The translations under genes and the position numbers were made by a program. 64,000 bases of DNA from Terriglobus albidus. Its GTDB lineage: Bacteria; Acidobacteriota; Terriglobia; Terriglobales; Acidobacteriaceae. Where the stretch lies: assembly GCF_025685425.1 (NCBI RefSeq), contig NZ_JAGTAS010000056.1, forward strand, positions 124,001-188,000, given 5' to 3'. How positions within the stretch are numbered: the first letter of the stretch is position 1; every line of letters begins with the position of its first letter. Positions 1 to 8,762 of the stretch are shown in pieces. The notes beneath the pieces were generated by a model that saw only the letters and a program-made list of their open reading frames with translations, was not told the origin of the DNA and did not search any database.

Positions 1-331
1 TCTTCATCAGAGCGGGCTCAATATACAGATTGCGGTATTCCCATCCGTGATGGGAAACTGCGCGACCGGTATGGAGTTCTCCCGGTGCGATGAGATTGCA
101 GGTGCCAGGTGAGGCATCGTGGATCTGACCACGGCAGTCGAAAGTACCACGACCTGCATAATTCAGGCTAATGGCATAGAAATCATGCATGTGAGGGGCG
201 AAGGAATGTTTCACCCATCGGGCACTCATCACCTCCAGACCGTCCAACCCGGGCGGGCGAGAGTACTTCACAAGTTCCTGATGGTTCTTCCCTTCGCGCT
301 GAACAGGTTTCTTTTTCTGATGGTCAGCCAT
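1..331 (-). CDS. AraC-family transcriptional regulator, N-terminal part (cut by window edge)
   Basis: Reads on the minus strand from ATG at 331 and runs open to base 1, so only the first 110 residues are present. The visible part has the AraC-type cupin sensor pattern: HSFAPHMHDFYAIS, then GRGTFDCRG, then APGELHTG and a Tyr-rich strand. In this family the jelly roll binds a small ligand, often a sugar, and the C-terminal double helix-turn-helix, which lies outside the window, binds DNA. A DinB-like pseudogene lies 90 bp upstream on the same strand. The regulated genes cannot be named. The family call rests on the N-terminal domain only. Confidence 0.72.
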   Translation of the reverse strand, partial: MADHQKKKPVQREGKNHQELVKYSRPPGLDGLEVMSARWVKHSFAPHMHDFYAISLNYAGRGTFDCRGQIHDASPGTCNLIAPGELHTGRAVSHHGWEYRNLYIEPALMK

Positions 332-421
332 TACAACTCTCGTCTCGGCAGTTAGATGAGTGATGGTCCGAACGGCGCTGAACATAAACATCTCTACACC
401 GGTGCGGAGAGAGGATTCATT

Positions 422-745
422 CTACTGTGAATCCAGACGGACCTCCCGTCCCAATTTGGCGAGTTGTACACGCATCTCGCGCTCCAGTGCAGTCCATTCC
501 TTACGGGCGGTGTCGAGATCGGGAATGCGCTCCGCCTTCTGAAAGACCTGAAATGCTTCGCCTCCCAAATGATTGATCCAGATGCTCTCGGCAGCACAGA
601 TGTGCGCGACAGATCACGCACTGAACTGAAGCTGTTGCCCAGGGGATATGAATTGCTCGGGTCTGATCATAGCGATGGCGCCGAGTACGCGGTCTCGCGC
701 CCAATAGTTAATAGTCGATGAGAGGCAGAGATCGTCGTAGGTCAT
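422..745 (-). pseudogene. DinB-family protein, frameshifted and C-terminally truncated
   Basis: Translation in three successive frames gives a DinB-like protein. It begins MTYDDL...YWARDRVL...PEQF at 745. It continues after one frameshift near 640 as LGNSFSSVRD, then after a second near 610 as HICAAESIWINHLGGEAF...RIPDLDTARKEWTALE, ending at TAG 422-424. DinB/DUF664 proteins are metal-binding four-helix bundles of about 160-170 residues often linked to thiol-dependent or stress reactions. Here only about 108 codons remain and the C-terminal helix with its last His ligand is absent. Two single-base frameshifts plus the missing end make decay likelier than sequencing error. Confidence 0.7.
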
Positions 746-874
746 CAAGTCCCGTTCCAAACGTGCGTGCTCGCTGTTGAGCGGTTGACGAGCGCTGTGC
801 AGAGAAATAGCGGAAGTGGCTGAGGCTATCAGTCTATGTTCCGCAGAGAGCACTCGAGCACTTTCCATCAGATC

Positions 875-1384
875 TCAACGATTCTGACTGAACACGAAAC
901 CATGGGCCTTGGCGTTGATATGACATTGAAAGCAGGATGATCCGGAGTCGTGGACAGCATCCTGGAGCTGTTGATTGCCCATGAATCTTTCGAATTTCCA
1001 GCCCCCAGTACTCTTGTAGAGGCTCGCATCTTTGATCATCACGTCAACTCTTCGGCGCTCGCCCTCGATGATGACCCCATTCTTCTGTTGAGCTTCACGT
1101 AACTCGTATACGATTACTGCTCCATCAGGGAAGTTGCCAGATACATATCCGTCGACTGCTTTCTGGTTTGCAAAAATATGATGCATTCCTTGTTCGTTCT
1201 CGGGGAAGACGCCGCCAGGTAGAATTACGCCGGTTCCCACATGGACCCAGCGACGAAAATTGTCGGGGTATTGCGCCGAATCGGCGGCCCACGCCATGCC
1301 TACCGAGATGAGTGCGAAAACCAACAATATTCGAATATTGCGCCGTGACAGCTTCAACCAAAACGTGATTTCTTTAGTATCCAT
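875..1384 (-). CDS. Cytochrome P460-family c-type cytochrome
   Basis: 169 residues. A basic N-terminus and hydrophobic stretch (about 19-33) form a signal peptide ending near AWAADS, so the mature protein is periplasmic. The body has the P460 pattern (GMHHIFANQKAVDGY, then FPDGAVIVYELRE), and the C-terminus carries one heme motif CFQCH at 151-155. Family members oxidise hydroxylamine or bind NO through an unusual Lys cross-linked heme; others are simple c' beta cytochromes, and which applies here is unknown. I chose the ATG at 1384 rather than an upstream in-frame start because the longer version would overlap the neighbouring gene ending at 1419. It probably shares an operon with that gene. 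Confidence 0.8.
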   Translation of the reverse strand: MDTKEITFWLKLSRRNIRILLVFALISVGMAWAADSAQYPDNFRRWVHVGTGVILPGGVFPENEQGMHHIFANQKAVDGYVSGNFPDGAVIVYELREAQQKNGVIIEGERRRVDVMIKDASLYKSTGGWKFERFMGNQQLQDAVHDSGSSCFQCHINAKAHGFVFSQNR

Positions 1385-1418
1385 GGCTCCCCGCTTAACT
1401 GAAGGTCCGCGTTCCAAT

Positions 1419-2258
1419 TCAGTTCGCTGCTGCAATATACGTGGTTCTTCCAGGCACATTGGGATTCTCGGCGGAGCCAATTTGTCTTCGATCTACACGG
1501 CTTGCGAGAATCTCGGCAAATATCAAACATGCTCCGATCGCAGACAGGTTGTAGACGGCGGCACCCCATGTCGCCTGATTGCCAAGACGAATAAAAGTAG
1601 GAGGAATTTCTACAAAGCCCTCGAACAGCAGCAGCATCAACGCGAGAAGCCTGGCAGCCAGAATGGCTTTGATTCCTGAACAAATCGCAATTCCTGCCAG
1701 AATGAAGGCGATTCCGGTTGTTGCTGCCCAAAAATATCCCAACCCCATCCAATGTGGGACGATGTTCGCGAAGACGCGAATGCCAATGAGATGGAGTACG
1801 CCAAAGACAAGAGGAGGCAATCCCAACATCCAGCGCGCCGCGACTGCGGTCCTCGCTTGCAACGCGGAATCTGTCGAGGCAAGGGATACGTAAAGCATTG
1901 CTGCCGCGGCGACCAACATCACCTGTTGTGCGACCCCAAAAGAAACCCCTGCCAGGACATCGAATCGCCAACCGAGCGCATGAATTCCGGCGTAATACCT
2001 AAGCAGCCACATGGCTACAAAAATTAAGTAAGCGATAGCGGAAGCTATGGCGCCGGCCCTTGCAGTTCGGCGTGATAGGACTGCAAGACCTGCTGCGACC
2101 ATCCAGATGCCCACAACGTCGGCTAATATGTGCTGACCGCGAAGATTTCTCCCTAGGGATTGGATGGGCTGATGAGATGCATCAAATGCATGCCATGCAA
2201 TATCCAGAATGCCCGTAATAGCAGTTCCCAGGCCATAGAACCACACGCCAAATTTCAT
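1419..2258 (-). CDS. Polytopic membrane protein of unknown function
   Basis: 279 residues, mostly hydrophobic, with about seven or eight candidate transmembrane segments separated by short loops. The ATG at 2258 is preceded by GGGAG at seven bases; a longer version from 2303 lacks a good ribosome site. The N-terminus (FYGLGTAITGILDIAW, then a polar loop with HQPIQSLG) resembles DoxX-like or other small redox-associated membrane proteins, but I do not recognise a defined family. Only 34 bp separate it from the downstream cytochrome P460 gene, so the two are probably co-transcribed and may act together in the envelope. That partnership is inference. Confidence 0.6.
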   Translation of the reverse strand: MKFGVWFYGLGTAITGILDIAWHAFDASHQPIQSLGRNLRGQHILADVVGIWMVAAGLAVLSRRTARAGAIASAIAYLIFVAMWLLRYYAGIHALGWRFDVLAGVSFGVAQQVMLVAAAAMLYVSLASTDSALQARTAVAARWMLGLPPLVFGVLHLIGIRVFANIVPHWMGLGYFWAATTGIAFILAGIAICSGIKAILAARLLALMLLLFEGFVEIPPTFIRLGNQATWGAAVYNLSAIGACLIFAEILASRVDRRQIGSAENPNVPGRTTYIAAAN

Positions 2259-2669
2259 CTGTAATCTCCCGAGTTGCTTAGCCAGCGACCAGAAGGCAAA
2301 CATAACGTTCGCTCTTCGTGAGCCATCGTTCCCTCTGTTCTTGTCCTCGACTACGCTGCCATCCTAGGGGCGCAGCGGAAGAGATAGACACATGCTTTTG
2401 ACGAACAGCCCTGGCGGGAGGTCCAACTGGATTGAGGTCTTTGCGAGCAGTCTGAAGAAAGTGCGTGTAGTCGGGTGCATTGCGCCAAAGCGAATGTACT
2501 TGTGGGTAGATCTACAAAGTCTCATCCCAGAGAAGTTCTGAGGACAACTCACGCGAGTTCGGCGCTCATCTCTATTTGCACGGACTACCGCGCCCTGGCA
2601 GCCGGAAGATCTCGCGGCCACGTGGAACTACGATCCTTACAAAGCGACTCTTCTTGAGTGGAGGATTAC
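2259..2669. other. Intergenic region between divergent genes
   Basis: About 410 bp between the minus-strand membrane protein and the plus-strand flavin reductase. It must hold the divergent promoters. Short open frames occur on both strands but none has a convincing start, ribosome site or recognisable content. I see no strong hairpin or repeat. Confidence 0.5.
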
Positions 2670-3305
2670 ATGCGATCTGTTGAAAATGATTCTGAGTTCA
2701 AAACGATTGCACCAAAGATTCTGTACTTCGGGAATCCGGTTGCACTCATCAGCTCAGTCAATGAGGACCGCACTCCTAATCTCGCGCCGATTTCATCCTT
2801 CTGGGCACTGGGATGGACGATGACACTTGGGCTTCTCATGGACACCAAGACTCTTGAGAACCTCGAATTACGACGAGAGTGCGTCGTTAACATACCGTCG
2901 CCCGATATGTGGCCGCAGGTGGAAGCACTCGCTTCGCTTACAGGGCAAAATCCAGTGCCTGAAGACAAGCGGAATAAGTTCCGCTTCGAAAAAGACAAGT
3001 TTGGCGCTGGCTCCTTCGCCCCTCTGCCAAGCGAAGTCGTTTCAGCACCTCGGGTAAGAGAATGCCCGGTACACCTCGAAGCAATCGTGCGTTCACTCCA
3101 TGAACTCCAGGGTGACCCGCGTCTCCACAAATTAGGCGGTGCGGCGTCCGTCGAAGTTGAGATATTACGCGTACACGTTCGGGCGGATTTCGTCGTAGAG
3201 GATCACTACGTTGATCCTGCAAAGTGGCAACCTCTCATCTATAACTTTCGGCACTATTTTGGACTGGGACAGGAATTGGGCAAGACATTTCGCGCAGAGG
3301 TATAG
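2670..3305 (+). CDS. Flavin reductase family protein (FMN-binding split barrel)
   Basis: 211 residues, cytoplasmic, no signal peptide. The sequence IAPKILYFGNPVALISSVNEDRTPNLAPISSFWALGWT, broken here as YFGNPVALISSVNEDR and TPNLAPISSFWALGW, matches the N-terminal strand-turn of the flavin reductase-like split-barrel domain. That domain holds FMN and either supplies reduced flavin to a partner or acts as an oxidoreductase. The middle part (ECVVNIPSPDMWPQVEALA) and the later strands (ECPVHLEAIV, GAASVEVEILRVHV) fit the same fold. ATG 2670 is preceded by GGAGG at five bases, so the in-frame GTG at 2658 is not used. It stands alone; no flavin-dependent monooxygenase is adjacent. Confidence 0.82.
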   Translation: MRSVENDSEFKTIAPKILYFGNPVALISSVNEDRTPNLAPISSFWALGWTMTLGLLMDTKTLENLELRRECVVNIPSPDMWPQVEALASLTGQNPVPEDKRNKFRFEKDKFGAGSFAPLPSEVVSAPRVRECPVHLEAIVRSLHELQGDPRLHKLGGAASVEVEILRVHVRADFVVEDHYVDPAKWQPLIYNFRHYFGLGQELGKTFRAEV

Positions 3306-3386
3306 AAGCCTTCTTGAAATCAAGACCCAAGTGCAACAAATAGTCGCAATCAATTTTTAGGGATAGCCGCAGCCGGCCTGCCGCCC

Positions 3387-3519
3387 ACGTCACGCTGGTA
3401 CCACGACCACACCGAAGTCGATCTCTTTCCGGCGCTTCCCTCCGAATGGTCGTAGGCAGTGTTCCGGTCTCGCTCCGGGGTGACGGTACGCTCGATCTGA
3501 AGTGGCAACCGCAGCCATC
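3387..3519 (+). pseudogene. C-terminal scrap of a glycoside hydrolase (GH95-like)
   Basis: In one frame the bases read RWYHDHTEVDLFPALPSEWS. After a frame change near 3453 they continue GSVPVSLRGDGTLDLKW. The pattern of LLPALP.W..GSV.GLR..G.....W is typical of the end of GH95-type alpha-L-fucosidases and some related (alpha/alpha)6-barrel hydrolases. No start codon or upstream body remains, because the preceding bases belong to the flavin reductase end. This is a small remnant recognised by eye from motif resemblance only; family membership is tentative. Confidence 0.4.
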
Positions 3520-3639
3520 CATTGGCACCCGAGCCGGACCGGGCCTCTCGATCTTCGTCTGCTATAAGCTATTGATCCCCACAAAAGGCCCAAATAAGCA
3601 ATCGTTTTTCTTGGAGAAAAAATAAAGATAAATACGTTT

Positions 3640-3807
3640 TTATAGGTTGACGGGGGATGCGGTAATTCTTTAAGTTTTGGTCGCGAAATTTATCTGTTTT
3701 TTGTGTGAGCGAAAGCACGCCGGGGCGGGTGGGTTCTCACCCACGAGTCTTAACGGGCGGGCCGTGCAATGAGAACAGACGTGAGGTTGTAAGGAGGAAG
3801 CGGCGAG
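3640..3807 (+). promoter_or_regulatory. Candidate promoter and leader of the sugar-oxidation operon
   Basis: A TTGACG at 3647-3652 is followed after 16 bases by TTTAAG (3669-3674), a weak but plausible sigma-70 pair. A small hairpin (GTGGG, loop, CCCAC) lies at about 3729-3744 in the leader. AAGGAGG at 3790-3796 is the ribosome site for the ATG at 3808. The leader of about 130 bases could carry regulation, but no known riboswitch is recognised. Confidence 0.3.
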
Positions 3808-5868
3808 ATGGAAAACAATGCGGCAGATGGCCGGCAGTCTTCAATAAACCGCCGACAATTTCTGGAGTACGCTGTCGGCGCGACGGCGATGCTTGGTCTA
3901 CGCAGTCCCGCATTCGGGCAGAGCCCGGCGTCGGGAAGTGATGACTTGCTGCCGGACGGCTCGACGTACGTCTCTTGGGAACAGCCACTGAAGTTCTCCA
4001 AAACCTACTACGTTAACAATGGTTCTGCTCATGCCAGTGATGACGGTCCCGGTACGGAGGCAAAACCCTTCCGCACCATCAACAAGGCCGCGCAGGTGCT
4101 GCAGCCGGGCGAACGCGTGGTAATTGCCGCGGGAACATATCGCGAGTGCGTAAAGCCGGCGCGTGGGGGAACGAGCCCGGACAAGATGATCAGCTACGAA
4201 GCTGCCCCTGGAGCGAAGGTTTACATCAAGGGATCAGAGGTGGTGAAGGATGGATGGACGCAGGACCCGCCGGTCGTTTTCGGCCGGCCTGGCGCCACGC
4301 CTCCTCCTCCGCAGGCACCTACGTGGGGATTCCAGCTCACGGGAGCGATGTTCCCGGATGCCTACAATCCGTTTGCGCTGGCCAGCGTTGCCGGCGACCG
4401 CGTCTGGTTGGACACCAAGGCCGTGGACATGGGGCCATACTTCCGCCGCCGTGGTCTGGTGTTTGCGGACGGCAAGCCGTTGGAGCCGGTGGAGCTGCAA
4501 CGTGAGCTGGTGAGCCCGAACCTGCCTGGGCCGCCGCCGCCGGGAGCACCGCCGTCCATGGCCGGGACGCCGCCGCGTACACGCAACGGACCGATGATGC
4601 AGGAGCTTGGTGGTACCAAGGATGACAGGTTTTACACCGATGCGAATGGTCAGTCGATCCACATCCGTTTGGCGAGCGGGACACCGGTTGATCACACGAT
4701 CGAGATCACGACTCGCGAACAGGTGTTTGTCCCCGCGAACCGTGGGACCAGTTACATCCGTTTGAAGGGAATCACCTTCGCGCATGCCGGCAATGGATTT
4801 CCGCTGCCGCAGCGCGGAGCCATGGTGGATACCAATGGTGGAGGACGCTGGATATTCGAAGACAACACCTTTGAGTGGGCGAATGCTATTGGCCTGGAGA
4901 TTGGCGGAGTGGCCCCAGCAGGCTCGCAGCAGCCTAACAGCGCTCACATCATCCGCAATAACACCTTCCGCTACAACGGCATTGAAGGCGTAGCGGGCAT
5001 TGGTTCGCGCGATGTGCTGATTGATAGCAATTTGTTCGAGTGGAATTGCTGGGCCGATGCGGAACGCGAGTGGGAGTCTGCTGCGGCGAAGTTCCACCGG
5101 GCGCAGAACATGATGTTCCGTCGCAATGTGATTCGTCATACCCGTCACGGCAACGGGATCTGGTTGGACAGCGGTGACGTGAACTGCCGTATCACGAGTA
5201 ATATCTTTGCCGACACGCTGACGGTGAGCGCGGCGATCCACATGGAGATGAACCTTCAGCCTAACCAGATTGATAACAACATCATCTGGGACGTGCGCAA
5301 TGCTGAGCCGGGAACTCCGGGGCAGCGTGGATGCGCGGGTTCGGGCATCTTCATTAACGCGAGCGACAAGATTGTTATTGCGCAGAACCTGATCGGCAAG
5401 TGCGAGAACTCGGGCATCTTTGCGATTGTTCGCCCGGACCGCGCAGGCAGCGGTTTTGCGTCAGAGAACAAGATCAGCAACAACATCTTCTCGACGTTGG
5501 GCAAGTCGGGAATCGTGTTTCTCACGGAGAAAAACGAGGCCGACGGCAACGTGTATGCATCGCTGCCTAACGAGTTCCAAGGGTTCTTTACGGGCGAACA
5601 GAAGCAGTGGTTCAGCCTGGCGGATTGGCGAGCGAAGTATGGCTGGGACAAGAACTCGGTCGTGGCCGATGTGCAGGTGAGCTTCGACCCGGACAAGCTG
5701 GAGTTGTCGATCAATTGCCCGCAGCCGTTGCCGAAGGTCAGTGCCATAAATCAGATTGACCAGGACATTCTTGGTAAGACGGCGGGGGCAACAAGAGTTG
5801 CCGGACCGCTGGCAGATCCGGGATCGAAGCGTGTCTGGAAGGTTGACCCACGCCGCACCCTTGCTTAG
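3808..5868 (+). CDS. Secreted right-handed parallel beta-helix protein, Tat-like signal
   Basis: 686 residues. The N-terminus has a twin-arginine-like motif (NRRQFLEYAVGA, about 16-27) followed by a hydrophobic stretch and AFGQ cleavage site, so export of a folded protein is likely. Residues about 68-115 (YYVNNGSAHASDDGPGT...PFRTINKAAQVL) are the DUF1565-type start of a pectate-lyase-like beta-helix. The region about 320-610 has repeating N-x-F/I coils such as HIIRNNTFRYNG, DVLIDSNLFEWN and NCRITSNIFAD. Such proteins cleave or bind polysaccharides; the substrate is unknown. Two Pro/Gly-rich inserts occur near residues 160-170 and 236-258. AAGGAGG precedes the ATG. First gene of a plus-strand run that includes PQQ dehydrogenase, lactonase and transporter. 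Confidence 0.8.
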   Translation: MENNAADGRQSSINRRQFLEYAVGATAMLGLRSPAFGQSPASGSDDLLPDGSTYVSWEQPLKFSKTYYVNNGSAHASDDGPGTEAKPFRTINKAAQVLQPGERVVIAAGTYRECVKPARGGTSPDKMISYEAAPGAKVYIKGSEVVKDGWTQDPPVVFGRPGATPPPPQAPTWGFQLTGAMFPDAYNPFALASVAGDRVWLDTKAVDMGPYFRRRGLVFADGKPLEPVELQRELVSPNLPGPPPPGAPPSMAGTPPRTRNGPMMQELGGTKDDRFYTDANGQSIHIRLASGTPVDHTIEITTREQVFVPANRGTSYIRLKGITFAHAGNGFPLPQRGAMVDTNGGGRWIFEDNTFEWANAIGLEIGGVAPAGSQQPNSAHIIRNNTFRYNGIEGVAGIGSRDVLIDSNLFEWNCWADAEREWESAAAKFHRAQNMMFRRNVIRHTRHGNGIWLDSGDVNCRITSNIFADTLTVSAAIHMEMNLQPNQIDNNIIWDVRNAEPGTPGQRGCAGSGIFINASDKIVIAQNLIGKCENSGIFAIVRPDRAGSGFASENKISNNIFSTLGKSGIVFLTEKNEADGNVYASLPNEFQGFFTGEQKQWFSLADWRAKYGWDKNSVVADVQVSFDPDKLELSINCPQPLPKVSAINQIDQDILGKTAGATRVAGPLADPGSKRVWKVDPRRTLA

Positions 5869-5940
5869 GCAAGAAGGCTTATATCGGGCGAGATGCTTGT
5901 CGCCAGAAGCAACGCAAAAGGTTGGACGGAAAGACGAGTG

Positions 5941-8148
5941 ATGAGAACGAGGTCAATTGGAGGAGCGGTCGTCGGAGCTATTGTCGTGGTCGGTGCGGCG
6001 ACAGCTTTGACACAACGGAGCAGAGAAATGGGGAGTGGTCCGATTGATTGGGGCCATGCTCGTTATTCTTCACTGACTCAAATCAATGTTGGCAATGTAC
6101 AGGGGCTAAAGCCGGTCTGGGTCTACGACACGGGGGTAAAGGGCCGGGGCTGGGAGGGTAGTCCCATTGTGGTCGATGGTGTCATGTATCTCTCCATCCC
6201 TGGAGGAGCATCCGCCCTGGATCCGGAGACTGGAAAAGAGTTGTGGAGGTTTGTCCCCCAAGGTCTCTCCAGGCCAGGACGTGATCGGGGTGTCGCCTAT
6301 TGGCCTGGGGATGGCACGCTCGGCGCCAGAATCATCTACGCTACGGCAGACCGTCTTTATGCGCTCGACGCAAAGACTGGCTCTCCTATTTCCTCTTTCG
6401 GCAAGGACGGGATGGTGAATCTGCGCGATGAGGTTGCAGATAAGTATCCGGATGCTCTTTACACAATCTCGTCGCCTGCCGCGATCTACAAGAATCTTGC
6501 AATCATCTCGCCCTCTACGCAGGAGTTTGGCAGCAAGGGTCCGAGTGGTGATCCCCGGGCTTTCGATGTCCGGACCGGGAAGCAGGTTTGGCGCTTCCAT
6601 ACCGTACCCCAACCAGGAGAGCCTCTAGACGGTTCGTGGGGGCCGGAGGGCTGGAAAGAACGAGCGGGGCCCAGCGCATGGGGCGGTGCGACGGTGGACC
6701 CGGCAACCGGCCTGGTGTTCATTCCGATTGGGAATCCCGACGACAGTTACAACGGTATTGATCGCCCCGGGAATAACTACTATGCGAACTCAATCATTGC
6801 ACTCGATGCCAATACCGGAAAGTTGAAATGGTTTTACCAGATGACGCATCACGACATTACAGATCTTGATGCGGCGGCAGCTCCTAGCCTGATTGACATA
6901 CACCGAAATGGGCAGGTCATTCCCGCGTTGGTGGAAGTGCCGAAATCGGGAATCGCATTCATTCTTGATCGGCGTACCGGCAAGCCTGTATTTGGAGACG
7001 AGGAGCGTCCGATCCCTCAAAGCGATGTTCCCGGCGAACATAGTTCACCGACTCAGCCGTTTCCGCTGAAGCCGGAGCCTCTCGCGAGAATGCGAATAAG
7101 CCGGGATGACATCACCACCCTTACTCCTGAAGCTCATGATTACTGCACTGCATCGTGGGATAAGCAGCAGATGCATAATGATGGTCCTTACACCCCGGTC
7201 AGCACGAAAGGCACCACGGTCTTCGCGCCGGGAACATCAGGGGGCGGGAATTGGGGTGGCGTCTCCACCGATCCTCATCTCGGCTACTTCTTCGTCAATG
7301 TGTCGAATATGCCCACGACCAGCCGGATGGTTCCTGATGGCGCGGGCGGCTATAAGCTGCAAGGGGCTTACGGGCGATTCAATGATATGAAGGGATGGCC
7401 GTGCGTCCGCCCGCCGTGGGGCGAACTTATTGCCGTGAATGCGAATACCGGAGACATTGCATGGCGCTCGCCCCTTGGCGTATCGGATGATTTCGGCGCG
7501 GCAGGCAAGACTACTGGCACTCCTAACCTGGGTGGATCGATAGCCACGGCAGGAGGTCTGGTCTTTATCGGAGCCACAGTGGATTCGCGCTTCCGTGCTT
7601 TTGATTCACACACAGGGAAGGAAGTCTGGACGGCCACGTTGCCAGCTCCCGCAGTTTCAACCCCCCTAACCTTTCAAGGTAAGAGCGGTCGCCAATATGT
7701 TGTCGTTCCCGATGGCGGTCCCGGCACCATCGGTATGCCAGGTCGTTTCTTGAGCTATCACGCGATCCTGATCGCGTATGCGCTGCCGAAGGCCGGCGAG
7801 AATGCGATTGATCTTGCGCAGTATGCGCCGGTAGCTGCGCCGCGTCCACCAGGTATGGGAAACCAGATCGCCGCTGCTGGGAGCGCATCGCCCGGTATGG
7901 CAGGTGAGCCGATTTTGCCCGCAGGCGAGGGAAGAGAGGATGTGCTCTCGATGTGCGGCAAATGTCACGGTCTCAGCACCGTGGTGGCAAATCGTCGCTC
8001 GCCGGACGGATGGCGAGATCTCATTCAAGACATGCGCTCCCGTGGTGCACAGGGAGATGATGCGAAAGCCGGCAGGGTCCGGGATTATCTTTCACGTTAC
8101 TTTGGATTGCTACCGGCGCCTGCCGAACCAAGCCCCCCGGGCCGGTGA
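5941..8148 (+). CDS. PQQ-dependent dehydrogenase with C-terminal cytochrome c domain
   Basis: 735 residues. An N-terminal hydrophobic segment (about 7-23) exports or anchors it. The bulk is an eight-bladed PQQ propeller of the glucose/quinate dehydrogenase type, with blades such as ALDPETGKELWRF, ALDAKTGSPISSFGKDG and IIALDANTGKLKWFYQMTHHD, and the region DLDAAAAPSLIDI. The C-terminus has one heme motif CGKCH, so electrons can leave PQQ through heme c to the respiratory chain. The reaction is inferred to be aldose to lactone in the periplasm. I prefer ATG 5941, which starts the signal, over 5893. It lies 72 bp after the beta-helix gene and upstream of a lactonase and transporter. Confidence 0.85.
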   Translation: MRTRSIGGAVVGAIVVVGAATALTQRSREMGSGPIDWGHARYSSLTQINVGNVQGLKPVWVYDTGVKGRGWEGSPIVVDGVMYLSIPGGASALDPETGKELWRFVPQGLSRPGRDRGVAYWPGDGTLGARIIYATADRLYALDAKTGSPISSFGKDGMVNLRDEVADKYPDALYTISSPAAIYKNLAIISPSTQEFGSKGPSGDPRAFDVRTGKQVWRFHTVPQPGEPLDGSWGPEGWKERAGPSAWGGATVDPATGLVFIPIGNPDDSYNGIDRPGNNYYANSIIALDANTGKLKWFYQMTHHDITDLDAAAAPSLIDIHRNGQVIPALVEVPKSGIAFILDRRTGKPVFGDEERPIPQSDVPGEHSSPTQPFPLKPEPLARMRISRDDITTLTPEAHDYCTASWDKQQMHNDGPYTPVSTKGTTVFAPGTSGGGNWGGVSTDPHLGYFFVNVSNMPTTSRMVPDGAGGYKLQGAYGRFNDMKGWPCVRPPWGELIAVNANTGDIAWRSPLGVSDDFGAAGKTTGTPNLGGSIATAGGLVFIGATVDSRFRAFDSHTGKEVWTATLPAPAVSTPLTFQGKSGRQYVVVPDGGPGTIGMPGRFLSYHAILIAYALPKAGENAIDLAQYAPVAAPRPPGMGNQIAAAGSASPGMAGEPILPAGEGREDVLSMCGKCHGLSTVVANRRSPDGWRDLIQDMRSRGAQGDDAKAGRVRDYLSRYFGLLPAPAEPSPPGR

Positions 8149-8272
8149 AGGAAAGGAACCCGTTATGACATCGAAGCAGTTATTCAACGTAGGCTGAACT
8201 GCTCCATCACGAGAGGCCGTTCAAGGATTGTCGCCTCAGAGATCGCTTTAGCGTTAGCACTGAAGGAGAAGT

Positions 8273-8698
8273 ATGAATAGAAGATCGTTGTTGAAGTATT
8301 CAGCGTTGGTGGGTATCGCCCGGCCATTTGTTTCAACCGCAATCGCGAAGGCTCAGGCTTCTAAAGAGCAAGTTCAAAAAGCAATCGTTTTGTACTGTGA
8401 TCTCGCGATCGATCCGGCGCGCGAGCAGGAGATGTTGCATCAATTCCATTCCCAGTTCAAACCAGCGGCAGAGAAGTTCGAAGGATATATCGATGTCAAG
8501 ATCGTGAAGCTTCGCAAGGTAGTACAAGGACGTCCGGCCCCGGCGGCGAATATTAATTACCGCTTCCAGCTAACGTACAGGAGCGAAGAGCTGCGGCAGC
8601 GCTGGATTGCCTCCGACGTCCACAAACGCGTATGGCCCCTCATCGAAAATACAGTGCTCAATCGGGACTATCTTGTATTGCTGACGGACAATGCTTAG
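8273..8698 (+). CDS. Small exported ABM-like (dimeric alpha/beta barrel) protein
   Basis: 141 residues. The start MNRRSLLKYSALVG is a Tat-like signal, with cleavage probably after AKAQA. The mature part of about 110 residues has the pattern of a ferredoxin-like antibiotic-biosynthesis-monooxygenase or stress-barrel fold: KAIVLYCDLAID...REQEMLHQFHSQF, YIDVKIVKLRK, NYRFQLTYRSEELRQRW, NRDYLVLLTD. No catalytic residue can be assigned. GGAG at about 8266 precedes the start. It lies between the PQQ dehydrogenase and the SMP-30 lactonase, so it may assist oxidation or bind a product; this is inference from position. Confidence 0.6.
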   Translation: MNRRSLLKYSALVGIARPFVSTAIAKAQASKEQVQKAIVLYCDLAIDPAREQEMLHQFHSQFKPAAEKFEGYIDVKIVKLRKVVQGRPAPAANINYRFQLTYRSEELRQRWIASDVHKRVWPLIENTVLNRDYLVLLTDNA

Positions 8699-8762
8699 CG
8701 TGAGCGCGCAAGAACGCAAACGCGGCCTCGCATTTGGGAAGTTACATAACGGAGAAACAGAA

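Noticed and set aside
4234-5241. 335-codon minus-strand frame inside the beta-helix gene
   Set aside because: Shadow of the beta-helix repeats; composition rich in Arg/His and no recognisable domain.
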